This document shows positions 24,074-32,960 of a stretch of 61,589 bases of DNA, piece after piece. The notes beneath the pieces are model-generated. The model was not told the DNA's origin. It was given only the letters and a program-made list of their open reading frames with translations, and made no database searches. The DNA is taken from positions 1 through 61,589 of the forward strand of contig DAWU01000058.1 of the NCBI GenBank assembly GCA_002506105.1. The letters are read 5' to 3'. How positions within the stretch are numbered: the first letter of the stretch is position 1; the number at the start of each line of letters is the position of its first letter. A program made the translations under genes and the position numbers. The DNA comes from Methanolinea sp. UBA275. Lineage in GTDB: Archaea > Halobacteriota > Methanomicrobia > Methanomicrobiales > Methanospirillaceae.

Positions 24074-25446
24074 TTCGCAGGGGATGCCTTCTCCTGCCTG
24101 GGATCAGGTGGCGGAGGATCTCTTTTTTCCAGGGGGATCTCCTGCTGCCCCGTGTGCCCATCTGCCTTCCGCTTCGTTTTCACCTTTGTTTCTTTCTCCC
24201 TCCTGGTCTCTCTCTCTTTTTCTTCGGATGCGAGTATTTTCGCGACAGATGCTGATCTGCTCCGGTCATGAATAAAAAGATCCAGCTCGTCACTGTCGAG
24301 AGAAAAATCCCTGGCATACGTGAGCGGATCTTTGTCGATCACCATGGCCAGGGGAGACATGTACGTCTCTTTGAGGGTCCGCTGTGGCATATGCAGGGAT
24401 GATGCGACTTTCCTGACCATGGATGCCCTGACCGCTTTCTGCTTCTGGTAGGCTGACATTCTCCTCCAGCGTTCCGGTGCGGTGATCCGGGAATGGAGTC
24501 CACGCCTGGCGGTTACTCTCGCCACTCCAAGGACCATAAGGGCTGTGGCATATCGCCACAGCACGTGGTACTGCTGGCGGTACGTGAAGCCCAGGTATTC
24601 GTCGGCCCGGGAGAGAGAAGTGTATGCCGATTCACGGGGAGCGGCATCGTCGATCCCGGTAAGGTTTGCCTCTATCCACTGAAGAAGGGTATCAGGAGTC
24701 TCGTCGACCGCATAGGCCATGGAGAGGAGAGTGTCGGCAGGCGTCGTGCCATACAGCGCAATAACCAGGTCAAAGATCGATGAACGTTCATCCTTCCGTG
24801 ACGGCAGAATGTTCTCATCAATGCGGTCTCGTCCGGTTGCGGACGCGTAGAGGATGTTGACCGCCGCTCTCATGTCACCGTGTGCCCTTTCAGCAATGGA
24901 GCGGAGTCCATCCTCGCTGCATGAGATCTTCTCTGCCGCACAGATATACCGGAGACGGGGTGCGATGGAACGAGCCGGGAGAGCCTTGAACTGTATGCCC
25001 TCGCAGCGGGAGCGAATCTCTCCCGGGATAGCATACAGATCGTTCGCGATAAGGATGATCGGCTGGAGCGAGTGTTTCAACAGCTCGAGTATGGCTCTCG
25101 CTCCTCCCCTGTCAGCGGTCCCGTGCAGGTTGTCAGCTTCATCGATGATGATCAGCCTCCTCGAAGCCCCTGTCAGGCTCCCCGAGGTGCTGCTGCTCCC
25201 GGCAACCCGGTCGATGACAGCCTTTGTCCGCTGATCACTTGCGTTGAGCTCGATAATCTCCCAGTGCATGTCATTGCCGAGAGCGTGTGCGCTGGAGGTC
25301 TTTCCGGTTCCGGGTTTTCCATAGAGGATGAGCGGCTTCTTTTCCCGGCTCCATGTCCTGGCCCATTCAAGCATCTGGTGCAACGCAGTGCTGTTGCCCA
25401 CCACTTCGTCGAGGTGGGAAGGCCTGTATTTCTCCCCCCAGTCCAT
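24046..25446 (-). CDS. rfcL: replication factor C large subunit
   Basis: 466 residues. The clamp loader opens the PCNA ring at primer ends. Walker A is GKPGTGKT at 43-50 and Walker B LIIIDEADNL near residue 95. A highly charged Lys/Glu linker (about 400-455) leads to a PCNA-interacting peptide QKTLFEGF at the very C-terminus. ATG 25446 sits about 25-35 nt from an A/T box, consistent with a leaderless mRNA. Confidence 0.96.
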   Translation of the reverse strand: MDWGEKYRPSHLDEVVGNSTALHQMLEWARTWSREKKPLILYGKPGTGKTSSAHALGNDMHWEIIELNASDQRTKAVIDRVAGSSSTSGSLTGASRRLIIIDEADNLHGTADRGGARAILELLKHSLQPIILIANDLYAIPGEIRSRCEGIQFKALPARSIAPRLRYICAAEKISCSEDGLRSIAERAHGDMRAAVNILYASATGRDRIDENILPSRKDERSSIFDLVIALYGTTPADTLLSMAYAVDETPDTLLQWIEANLTGIDDAAPRESAYTSLSRADEYLGFTYRQQYHVLWRYATALMVLGVARVTARRGLHSRITAPERWRRMSAYQKQKAVRASMVRKVASSLHMPQRTLKETYMSPLAMVIDKDPLTYARDFSLDSDELDLFIHDRSRSASVAKILASEEKERETRREKETKVKTKRKADGHTGQQEIPLEKRDPPPPDPRQEKASPANQKTLFEGF

Positions 25447-25470
25447 GCCTTTTCTTTGGAGCCTCGCATC

Positions 25471-25482
25471 AAATAAATTATC
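25471..25482. promoter_or_regulatory. A/T box between rfcL and methanogenesis marker 2
   Basis: AAATAAATTATC lies in the 83-nt divergent gap. Read leftward it would start rfcL RNA at its ATG; read rightward it would start RNA about 30 nt before the marker-2 gene. Confidence 0.45.
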
Positions 25483-25529
25483 ACTGATGATGCCCCAATG
25501 AGATACTACAAACCGGTTCTTCTATCTCC

Positions 25530-26534
25530 ATGGTGCTGACACACGTATCCACGGCAACGATCGCCGCCGTGGTAAGAGAATACGAGGGAGTAAAGAGAAA
25601 ACAGGCCATTGGCGAGATGGTCAGAGCAGTCCGGATCGAGAGTTCCGGTGTGCTGGCATCGTTCGGGGAGGATGCTGCGGTCATCGAGCACGGTGAAGAG
25701 GCTCTCCTTCTTGCTGCTGACGGAATCTGGAGCCGCCTCATGGAAGCGGATCCTTACTGGGCGGGCTATTGTGCGGTGCTTGTCAATATCCACGATATTG
25801 CGGCAATGGGCGGACGGCCTCTTGCCATGGTGGATGTCTTCTCAATATCGGACACCAATATTCAGAAGAAAGTCATCTCCGGAATGCATGACGCATCGCT
25901 CCAGTTCGGCGTGCCAATCGTCGGCGGACACCTCCATCCTGATACGCCCTACAGTGTCATCGATGTGGCTATCCTCGGCTGTGCCCCCCGTGATGCAGTG
26001 ATTTACTCGGATACTGCTCGGGAGGGAGATGTCGTCATCGTCGCAGTGGATCTCAATGGCCGGGTTCACCCCTCATGCGCCCTCAACTGGGACTCGGTAA
26101 CCATGAAGACCCCCGACGAGGTTCGAAATCAGATCCGGGTCCTCGAGGGTCTTGCCCGGGATCACCTGGTGAGCGCCGGAAAAGATATCAGCAATCCCGG
26201 GGTCATCGGAACGCTTGGCATGCTCCTTGAGGTGAGCGGAAAGGGAGCAAGTATCGAACTCGATCGGATCCCCATGCCCGACATGACTGCACATGGTATG
26301 ACCTTCGAACAATGGGTTAGGATCTACCCTGGTATGGGATTTGTCCTCACCGCCGCTCCTGGTAGTGTCCCTGAGATCTGCCGGCGTTTTCACGATGTAA
26401 AGATGACTGCCTGCGTTGTAGGAGAGGTAAATAGGAGCAGGACGCTCCAGATCGTGCTCGGCGACCAGAAATCTCAGGTATTCGACTTTGACAAACACGG
26501 CATCATGCGTCTCTTCTCCGACGATGGTTCATGA
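25530..26534 (+). CDS. methanogenesis marker protein 2 (AIR synthase-related)
   Basis: 334 residues of the PurM/SelD/HypE superfamily. Motifs are SFGEDAAVIEHG, LLLAADGIW and the metal/ATP loop VNIHDIAAMGGRPLAMVD, then VGGHLHPDTPYS. This subgroup is found almost only in methanogens and was named methanogenesis marker 2; it lacks known substrates. It would use ATP to activate a small acid or amide (family inference). The stop overlaps the next ATG by 4 nt, pairing it with marker 4. Confidence 0.85.
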   Translation: MVLTHVSTATIAAVVREYEGVKRKQAIGEMVRAVRIESSGVLASFGEDAAVIEHGEEALLLAADGIWSRLMEADPYWAGYCAVLVNIHDIAAMGGRPLAMVDVFSISDTNIQKKVISGMHDASLQFGVPIVGGHLHPDTPYSVIDVAILGCAPRDAVIYSDTAREGDVVIVAVDLNGRVHPSCALNWDSVTMKTPDEVRNQIRVLEGLARDHLVSAGKDISNPGVIGTLGMLLEVSGKGASIELDRIPMPDMTAHGMTFEQWVRIYPGMGFVLTAAPGSVPEICRRFHDVKMTACVVGEVNRSRTLQIVLGDQKSQVFDFDKHGIMRLFSDDGS

Positions 26535-27283
26535 CGCCAGGGTTGATCGGAATCGGTGTTGGGGAAGAATTTGGGAAAATTGTTCAGAGCATCCCCCGTT
26601 CACGCTGTGCATCGAGGACCGTCTGTTACTGTTCTCCGGGGACCTTCTCTGGCAATGAAGGTGTGGTATGGAAGGAAGATCCCTTCCCGGAAGAGGCACT
26701 CGTCCAGGATCTCTTCCTCGGGAGACTGGCAGCAGCAGTGAGAGGCACCCTCCCCTCAAATTCCACGCTTGCAGCACTGAAACGGATCGCAGGGGTGGAT
26801 CACCTTGAAAGAGCAGCACTCCTGGAGACGGCCGCAGGAACGCAGTTCCTCCTCGCACCTGTCGGGGTTGACGAAGGATGGACGGTCGACGAGAAGGTAT
26901 CACTGGTCATCCATGCGAGAAGACTGGCCGGGCATCTGGGGCTCTCGGGGGATGTTGCCATTCTGTCGGGTGGACGGCTTGGAGATGCCGGGAGACATTG
27001 GCGTGTCGATAAGAGTCTTGCGGATGCCGAGGCTGTTGCAGGAATTACAGGGGCACGCCATTTCCAGATCCTGATTGAAGATGCTATTGAATCCTCGTCT
27101 GTCATTCTTGCGCCTGATGGCATCTCTGGCAATTTAATCTTCCGGACACTGGTATTTCTCGGATCGGGAGAAGGACATGGCGCACCTGTCATGAATATCG
27201 AGAGAATTTTTGTGGATACTTCGCGCGTCACACCGGATTACGCGAATGCCCTGAATCTTGCGGATGCCTTATCGGAACACTAA
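26531..27283 (+). CDS. methanogenesis marker protein 4 (MtxX-like)
   Basis: 250 residues, related to phosphate acetyl/butyryltransferases. Recognisable parts are IGIGVGEEF at the N-terminus, AILSGGRLGDAGRHW and the C-terminal GHGAPVMNIERIFVDTSRV. The methanogen-specific family was labelled MtxX or methanogenesis marker 4; its reaction is not established. It overlaps marker 2 and they are probably made together. A T-rich run follows the stop. Confidence 0.83.
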   Translation: MTPGLIGIGVGEEFGKIVQSIPRSRCASRTVCYCSPGTFSGNEGVVWKEDPFPEEALVQDLFLGRLAAAVRGTLPSNSTLAALKRIAGVDHLERAALLETAAGTQFLLAPVGVDEGWTVDEKVSLVIHARRLAGHLGLSGDVAILSGGRLGDAGRHWRVDKSLADAEAVAGITGARHFQILIEDAIESSSVILAPDGISGNLIFRTLVFLGSGEGHGAPVMNIERIFVDTSRVTPDYANALNLADALSEH

Positions 27284-27290
27284 TCTGCAA

Positions 27291-27306
27291 TATTTTTCTT
27301 CTTTTT
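27291..27306 (+). terminator. T-rich terminator after marker 4
   Basis: TATTTTTCTTCTTTTT begins 8 nt after the stop. Oligo-T runs of this kind end archaeal transcripts. Confidence 0.5.
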
Positions 27307-27430
27307 CAATTTCAAAAGAAAAACAAAGGAATAATGGAAAGAACGGCGTGATTATCGACTTCACCGTAATAGTGCCGCAGATTCACGGAAAACAATATCG
27401 GAGGATAATTTGTGCAGAAATCACGAAATC

Positions 27431-27438
27431 TTTAAATA
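27431..27438 (+). promoter_or_regulatory. TATA box of the histone gene
   Basis: TTTAAATA lies 37 nt before the histone ATG, placing RNA start near 27460. A TGAGGT ribosome-binding site follows at 27461-27466. Confidence 0.65.
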
Positions 27439-27474
27439 TTCGCCGATACATTTTTTGACTTGAGGTAAAATACA

Positions 27475-27681
27475 ATGGCAGATTTACCTATTGCTGCAGT
27501 TGTGAGAATTGCCAAGAAAAATGGTGCTGAAAGAGTGGGCAGCGATGCCGCTGCTGTGCTGGTAACGAAAGCTGAAGAGTATATCGCGAACCTGACGAAG
27601 GAAGCCAACAGGCTTGCACTTCACGCAGGCAGAAAGACGATCAAGGAAGAGGACGTAGAACTGGCGGCTAAATCCGCATAA
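27475..27681 (+). CDS. archaeal histone
   Basis: 68 residues forming one histone fold: helix LPIAAVVRIAKKNGAERVG, central helix SDAAAVLVTKAEEYIANL and a last helix with RKTIKEEDVELAAKS. It wraps DNA as dimers and longer stacks. There are no tails. It has its own promoter and strong ribosome-binding site, as expected for an abundant protein. Confidence 0.97.
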   Translation: MADLPIAAVVRIAKKNGAERVGSDAAAVLVTKAEEYIANLTKEANRLALHAGRKTIKEEDVELAAKSA

Positions 27682-27913
27682 TACCCCCCTTCCTGAATTA
27701 CTCAACAAATCTGCAGCAGAAACGAAAATCAAGGTGGCAAAAAAAATCCTTTCTGAACGTTTCTCCTAGGCGTGCCTGCTCAAAGGTAAACTTTCAATAT
27801 TGCTATTGTACTTGATAACAGTATGCTGTGCATAGGTGATTGGCGAAGTCATTTTTAGGTACCTGATCTACTCTTTCATGCCCTCAGAGCAGGGCATAAC
27901 CAGGGGGACACTG

Positions 27914-28291
27914 ATGACAGGAACGCTGCAGTGTTTGGCAGAAAAGACCAGGCCGGACATCATCCAGTCAATCGCAGATCTGGAAAAAAAGGGACAACCT
28001 GCAGTCGAATATCTCATTCTTGCCCTCAACGACGAGGACAAGAGGGTCAGGATTGCTGCTGCCCGGGCTCTTGGCGAGATAGGCGACAATCGCAGCATCG
28101 GACCTCTTATCGCGATGCTTGGGGATAAGGACAGGGATATCAGGTTTATTTCGGCTTTGAACCTCGGAAAAATCGGTGATTTCCGGGCAATAGAGCCGCT
28201 TACCAGGGCATGCGCTGACGAGCACTGTTTCGTCCGCATCACCGCAAAGGAAGCCCTCAACCGGCTTTCATTCAACGGAAGAAGTGAATAA
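27914..28291 (+). CDS. HEAT-repeat protein
   Basis: 125 residues from ATG 27914, chosen for the AGGGGG site about 7 nt upstream; in-frame ATGs at 27836 and 27878 lack one. Three HEAT/PBS-lyase-type helix pairs are visible (PAVEYLILALNDEDKRVRIA, then IGPLIAMLGDKDRDIRFISA, then IEPLTRACADEHCFVRITA). It is probably a protein-binding scaffold. Partner unknown. Confidence 0.78.
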   Translation: MTGTLQCLAEKTRPDIIQSIADLEKKGQPAVEYLILALNDEDKRVRIAAARALGEIGDNRSIGPLIAMLGDKDRDIRFISALNLGKIGDFRAIEPLTRACADEHCFVRITAKEALNRLSFNGRSE

Positions 28292-28293
28292 CC

Positions 28294-28314
28294 ATTTTTT
28301 CATCATAAAAAAAA
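28294..28314. terminator. bidirectional terminator
   Basis: A T6 run (28295-28300) and an A8 run (28307-28314) lie between the convergent HEAT-repeat gene and hisB. The T-run would end the plus transcript and the A-run, read on the other strand, the his transcript. Confidence 0.55.
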
Positions 28315-28381
28315 TCCCGTGGTGTGAATGATCCTTCCCGTATGCAGGGGCAGCATCATCATATCCTTCCCAAGCGTCACT

Positions 28382-28963
28382 TCAGAATGATCCCTTGAGG
28401 CTGGGGATCTGATCAGCATCGTGCCCGATACGAATCGCAGCTCCGAGCGCAAGGCCGAATGCCTTGAAAAGGGCTTCGCACATGTGGTGGTCATTCTTTC
28501 CTTCCATCGAGAGATGGGCGGTAATTCCTCCTCTCACGCACAGGCTGTAGAAGAAGTGTTCGAATATCTCCCGTTCCACACCGCCAACGCGGGGGTGGGA
28601 GAATGCCCCGCGGAATACGAGGTACCCTCTTCCACCCAGGTCGATGGCAACTGTTGCGAGCGCTTCATCCATGGGGACCATGGCATGGGAAAACCTGGTA
28701 ATACCCCTCCCCTCTCCAATGGCCTCTCTGAATGCCTGGCCGAGGACAATTCCCGTATCCTCTATGGTATGATGGGAATCAACCTCAAGGTCTCCTTGTG
28801 CGGTGAGTGAGAGGCCGAAATGGCCATGTCTCGCCATTGATGTGAGCATGTGGTCAAAAAATGCGATCCCGGTCGAGACCTCTCCATCAACCGGATTGTC
28901 AAGATCGAGGATGATCTCGATCGAGGTCTCCCGGGTCTCCCGATGATTCTGAACGCGCCTCAT
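28382..28963 (-). CDS. hisB: imidazoleglycerol-phosphate dehydratase
   Basis: 193 residues. It dehydrates imidazoleglycerol phosphate in histidine synthesis. Metal-binding histidines occur in FFDHMLTSMARHG, DSHHTIEDTGI and KNDHHMCEALFKAFG. It is the monofunctional form without the phosphatase domain. ATG 28963 overlaps the hisA stop by 4 nt. Confidence 0.97.
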   Translation of the reverse strand: MRRVQNHRETRETSIEIILDLDNPVDGEVSTGIAFFDHMLTSMARHGHFGLSLTAQGDLEVDSHHTIEDTGIVLGQAFREAIGEGRGITRFSHAMVPMDEALATVAIDLGGRGYLVFRGAFSHPRVGGVEREIFEHFFYSLCVRGGITAHLSMEGKNDHHMCEALFKAFGLALGAAIRIGHDADQIPSLKGSF

Positions 28964-29670
28964 TGTGCTGCCTCCATCGCTTCCTGTAATGTGATTTTTC
29001 CGCTGTACAGAGCAGAACCGAGTACCGCCCCGTGCGATCCAAGATCTTTCAAAAACCTGATATCGTCGCCGGAGGAGACCCCTCCTGCAACCGTGACCGG
29101 CAGATGGGTCCGTTGTAACAGCCGGGATATGGGTTCCGGATCAATGCCCGCCTGAAGCCCCTCCACATCGACGTTCGTGAAGAGGAGCGAACCTGCTCCC
29201 ATATGTTCAAATTGTTCTGCCCATACAAGATAGTCTCCCTCACGCTTCTGCCACCCCTCGGTGGTTATCTCCCCACCTTTCATATCGACACCCGCCATGA
29301 TCCTTTCACTGCCGAATTCCCTGCTCAGCTCGTGCAATACCGTGGGCTTTTTTGTTGCGAGGGTTCCGAGAATGATTCTCTCGACGCCCGTGTCCAGCCA
29401 GGATGAGGCATCGGAGAAAGAGCGTATTCCCCCTCCAAGCTGTATCTCAACACCTGTCTCATGTACAAGATCACGAATCCTTGCAGCATTCTTCGAGGAG
29501 TCCCCAAACGCACCATCAAGGTTTACGACATGGAGTCGTTCTGCACCGAGATCAAGCCAGCGGTGAGCGCACGCAAGGGGATCACCAAAATAGGTCGCCG
29601 AGTCCCTCTTTCCCTGCACCAGTTGCACACATTTTCCATTGAGGATATCGACCGCGGGAAAGATGAGCAT
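28960..29670 (-). CDS. hisA: ProFAR isomerase HisA
   Basis: 236 residues, a (beta/alpha)8 barrel that isomerises the ribosyl-formimino intermediate of histidine synthesis. The half-barrel repeats show phosphate motifs: FPAVDILNGKCVQLVQGK at the N-terminus, QLGGGIRSFSDA and VAGGVSSGDDI. The start lies one base after the hisG stop. Confidence 0.97.
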   Translation of the reverse strand: MLIFPAVDILNGKCVQLVQGKRDSATYFGDPLACAHRWLDLGAERLHVVNLDGAFGDSSKNAARIRDLVHETGVEIQLGGGIRSFSDASSWLDTGVERIILGTLATKKPTVLHELSREFGSERIMAGVDMKGGEITTEGWQKREGDYLVWAEQFEHMGAGSLLFTNVDVEGLQAGIDPEPISRLLQRTHLPVTVAGGVSSGDDIRFLKDLGSHGAVLGSALYSGKITLQEAMEAAQ

Positions 29671-29671
29671 G

Positions 29672-30589
29672 TCAGGGGATCATCCGTGCGATTGGCATGA
29701 CAAGGATATCGCGGGCACCTGCCTGTTTCAGGAGGTGGATCAGCCGGTACACCCTCTCTTCATCGACAACCGCGTGGATCGCAACCATATCGTTGCGGGA
29801 TGCGACGTCCATGATCGTCGGGCCGGAAAGTCCTGGAAGGACGGATGTCACCCGGTCTATACATGAACGCATCACGTTCATCATGAGGTAGCACTGTCCG
29901 CGGGCACGGACCACACTCTCGATAGCCACCTGGATCTCCTCGATTTTTTTCTTTTTCGATGAGACTGATCTCCTGTTCGCAATGAGCATGGTGCTCGTTG
30001 AGAGGACGACATCCAATACACGTAACCGGTTCGAGCGGAGAGTATTCCCCGAGCTCGAGAGATCGATAATGGCTTCGGCAATCCCGAGGTACGGTGTCGC
30101 CTCGCAGGCACCGCCGACCGGGACAAGTGTGACAGAAATTTTGCGATCCTGGAAATAATGCCGTGAAATGACGGGAAATTCCGTGGCAACACGCTGTCCT
30201 TCCAGGTCCCCCGGTGAGCTGATGGGGGAATCCTCCCTCGCGGCAAGGACAAGTGTGGCAGTCCCGATTTTCAGGTCAAGGAGTTCTGCCACATCGGCCT
30301 CGCGTTCCAGAACCATATCGTGGCCCGTGATCCCGAGATCTGCCGCCCCGTTTGCCACATATTCGGGGATGTCGACAGGCCGGGCAAAGAGCACCTCAAC
30401 ATGGGGATCAGGCGTCCGGGAGATCAGTCTCCTTTCGCCGCTGTCGAGAAGGTGAAGCCCGCTCTTCTCCATCAGATCCATCACCGGCCCTGCGATCCGG
30501 CCCTTATTCGGGATGGCAAGACGGATGGTGGTAACCTTGCGCGAACTCCGGGTTTTTTCAGGCGTTTCAGAACGTTTTGATCTCGCCAC
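29672..30589 (-). CDS. hisG: ATP phosphoribosyltransferase HisG (long form)
   Basis: 305 residues from GTG 30589. It catalyses the first step of histidine synthesis and is normally feedback-inhibited by histidine through its C-terminal domain, which is present (GLSGPTIMDVASRNDMVAIHAVV). Catalytic parts are RLAIPNKGRIAGPV and DLGITGHDMV. No start codon lies right before RLAIPNKG; the nearest is GTG 30589, which overlaps the end of the SAM synthetase gene by 23 nt and gives the normal length plus a short basic leader. Confidence 0.93.
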   Translation of the reverse strand: MARSKRSETPEKTRSSRKVTTIRLAIPNKGRIAGPVMDLMEKSGLHLLDSGERRLISRTPDPHVEVLFARPVDIPEYVANGAADLGITGHDMVLEREADVAELLDLKIGTATLVLAAREDSPISSPGDLEGQRVATEFPVISRHYFQDRKISVTLVPVGGACEATPYLGIAEAIIDLSSSGNTLRSNRLRVLDVVLSTSTMLIANRRSVSSKKKKIEEIQVAIESVVRARGQCYLMMNVMRSCIDRVTSVLPGLSGPTIMDVASRNDMVAIHAVVDEERVYRLIHLLKQAGARDILVMPIARMIP

Positions 30590-31769
30590 GGATGATCTTC
30601 TCGGTAATGCAGGTGATCTCGGCAAGTCCGCCATCAACGATAGATTCGACATCGGACCTGATTGCGTTCATGTTCATGCCCTTTTTCGGGAGGATCTGGA
30701 CACTTGCAACAAGGGGTTGATCGATGGGTTTTCCAATCTGGGAGAGGAGCCGGATGTAGATCTCGTCGATACCGTCGACCTTCGCCACACATTCCTGGGC
30801 AAGCTGTGTGGAGAGGACGTTGTAGATCTTTCCGATGTGGTTGATGGGGTTCTTCCCGCTCGTGGCTTCCATGCTCATCGGCCGGTTCGGGGTGATCAGA
30901 CCGTTGCAGCGGTTTCCTCTTCCCACCGAACCGTCATCGCCCATTTCTGCCGATGTCCCGGTCACCGTGAGAAACACGCTCTCATCTTCGTATACATCGG
31001 CGGTATTCACTGCGACATGCACAGTCCGCTTCGTGTGCTTCTTTGCCACCTTGAGGACATGCTCCTGGAGGAGGTCCACCTGTTCGATGTACTCTTTCAC
31101 ATCACTGCAGTAACGGTCCACCATGGCGCAGGCGAGGGTGAGGGTGATGGTGTTGCCATCCCGGAGCGCCATTATCTTGATGTCCTGTCCCACGATCGGG
31201 TGTTTTTTCCGGTAGGTGGTATCGATGAAATCGGAAACCTCGCGGACAATCGTCTCCGCTTCGGAGAATGGTGCATGTCCAACGCCGAATGAGGTATCGT
31301 TTGCCCTCGGGGGTGAGTTCTGGCATGGATTGAAGACATCACGGAGGTCCGTTGAACCTGTTCCCAGGCGGCAGTCAACGATGATATCGCGATCCATGTT
31401 GAGGTTCGTCAGCGTCTTTTTCAGGTAGGTGCGGGCTGCCTCGACCGCAATGGCATCAGTCGGGATGCTGATTCCCTCGAACTGTTTGGTCGCTCTCCCA
31501 TTGATAAGCACGTAGATGGGCCTAATAACCTTCCCGCCGCCGAATTTCGGTTGCGACTCTCCTGCAACGATCTCACCCTGGTCGGTGTTGTGGTGCAGAA
31601 TTGCCCCGCATTCCTTGATGTATGCCATCGACAGGGCCCTGCTGATGGACTCGGCAATTCCGTCTGCAAGGCTGTCAGGGTGCCCGATGCACTTTTTCTC
31701 AACCAGTTCTATCTCCTGGCGTTCCAGCGGAATCTGCTGCAGTGCTTCAATTTTGATGTTCCGTTTCAA
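30567..31769 (-). CDS. mat: S-adenosylmethionine synthetase (archaeal type)
   Basis: 400 residues from TTG 31769, preceded by a GAGGGA site. The archaeal MAT family makes AdoMet from methionine and ATP and is distinct from bacterial MetK. Motifs are VEKKCIGHPDSLADGIAE, HHNTDQGEI and GSVGRGNRCNGLITPNRPMS. An open frame extends upstream to 32267 but is antisense to the methyltransferase gene and lacks homology. It leads the mat-hisG-hisA-hisB unit; the methyl donor it makes is used by methyltransferases such as its divergent neighbour. Confidence 0.95.
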   Translation of the reverse strand: MKRNIKIEALQQIPLERQEIELVEKKCIGHPDSLADGIAESISRALSMAYIKECGAILHHNTDQGEIVAGESQPKFGGGKVIRPIYVLINGRATKQFEGISIPTDAIAVEAARTYLKKTLTNLNMDRDIIVDCRLGTGSTDLRDVFNPCQNSPPRANDTSFGVGHAPFSEAETIVREVSDFIDTTYRKKHPIVGQDIKIMALRDGNTITLTLACAMVDRYCSDVKEYIEQVDLLQEHVLKVAKKHTKRTVHVAVNTADVYEDESVFLTVTGTSAEMGDDGSVGRGNRCNGLITPNRPMSMEATSGKNPINHIGKIYNVLSTQLAQECVAKVDGIDEIYIRLLSQIGKPIDQPLVASVQILPKKGMNMNAIRSDVESIVDGGLAEITCITEKIIRGEIKTF

Positions 31770-31889
31770 CGAAATCCCTCGTTCACCAGACGCGTAATCA
31801 TTATTAGAACGATGGGAGGTAACATAATCATTCCTTTTGTTCCCTGCGGATGCATATTGGGCAAAAACGCCGGGGGACTGATAGGGGAC

Positions 31890-32954
31890 ATGGAGGGAAT
31901 GATGGACAAAGTGACCTCTCTTACCCGGGAACCGGCGCTGAACCCGGAACCCCTGTTCGAACAGATCGATCGTGGCATGCAGGGCCTGATCAGGATTGCC
32001 GCTCTCATTACTGCCAGCAACCGTTCGTTTTTTGACCACCTTTCGACCCCGAGAACGCCCGATGAACTGGCACACCTCACCGGGTGCAGGGAAGAGATCG
32101 TCACACCGGTATGCATGGTACTCGAGGAGATGGGATGTGTCACCTGGTATGAGGGGCGATACTCCTCCACTCCGCTCTCTCTCGTTTTCCTCGCACGATC
32201 TTCCCCTTATCGCCAGGGGGCATACCTTGACAAGACCTGGAGGCATATCCGGGATCTCTGGATGCACCTTCCCGATATTATTGAACGGGGCCCGGTATCA
32301 TATCCGGCAGAAGTATTCTTCGCGACACTCAGCCTTCCGGCCATGGCCGAGAATGCCCTTTGCGGGAGATTGCAGCGAATCACGCGGGAGATCTTTATGT
32401 TCCCGGGATTTCAGTCTTTCAGGAGGATGGTTGATCTCGGGGGAGGCCATGGCCTCTATGCAATCGCGTGTACTGTCGTGAACCCCGATCTCCATGCATG
32501 GGTCTTCGATATGCCGCATGTACTCCCTCTGGCGTCCCGGTTCATCAGGGAATATGAAGCAACGAGGGTTCATACACTCGGGGGAAATTTCTTTGTCGAT
32601 GATTTTGGCAGGGACTACGATCTCGTGTTCTCGTCATCGAACCCGAGCGGGAAGCGGATCGATATGGTGCCGCGCATTGCCAAATCCCTGAATCCTGGTG
32701 GCATATTCGTCAACGTCCAGTCGACCGGAAGGGAAGATATGGATCTCTACCAGTCCCTTGAACTGGAGTTATGGAAGATTGAGGGAGAGGAGGAACGAAA
32801 AACAGGGAATACAAGGGTGGAGCCCTTCATGACAGATGAGTACCGGGTAGCGCTTATGGATGCGGGGTTATCGATTCTCGTTGAAAAGGATATCAAAGAT
32901 GACTATCACAGGGACGCGTTTGTCCGCATGATCATTGCACAAAAAAGGATGTGA
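31890..32954 (+). CDS. SAM-dependent methyltransferase with N-terminal winged helix
   Basis: 354 residues from ATG 31890; ATG 31902, with GGAGG 5 nt upstream, is as likely. The N-terminal 90 residues form a winged-helix/dimerisation domain (RTPDELAHLTGCREEIVTPV). The class I methyltransferase domain shows motif I MVDLGGGHGLYAIA and a later LNPGGIFVNVQ. It resembles small-molecule O-methyltransferases. The substrate is unknown. The upstream extension to 31551 is antisense to mat. Confidence 0.8.
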   Translation: MEGMMDKVTSLTREPALNPEPLFEQIDRGMQGLIRIAALITASNRSFFDHLSTPRTPDELAHLTGCREEIVTPVCMVLEEMGCVTWYEGRYSSTPLSLVFLARSSPYRQGAYLDKTWRHIRDLWMHLPDIIERGPVSYPAEVFFATLSLPAMAENALCGRLQRITREIFMFPGFQSFRRMVDLGGGHGLYAIACTVVNPDLHAWVFDMPHVLPLASRFIREYEATRVHTLGGNFFVDDFGRDYDLVFSSSNPSGKRIDMVPRIAKSLNPGGIFVNVQSTGREDMDLYQSLELELWKIEGEEERKTGNTRVEPFMTDEYRVALMDAGLSILVEKDIKDDYHRDAFVRMIIAQKRM

Positions 32955-32960
32955 ATCCGG

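Noticed and set aside
30513..31292. A 259-codon plus-strand frame over the SAM synthetase gene
   Set aside because: Antisense to well-conserved enzyme sequence; no independent support.
31770..32267. N-terminal extension of the SAM synthetase frame by 166 codons
   Set aside because: The family starts at about KRNIKIEAL; TTG 31769 has a good ribosome-binding site, and the extension is antisense to the methyltransferase.
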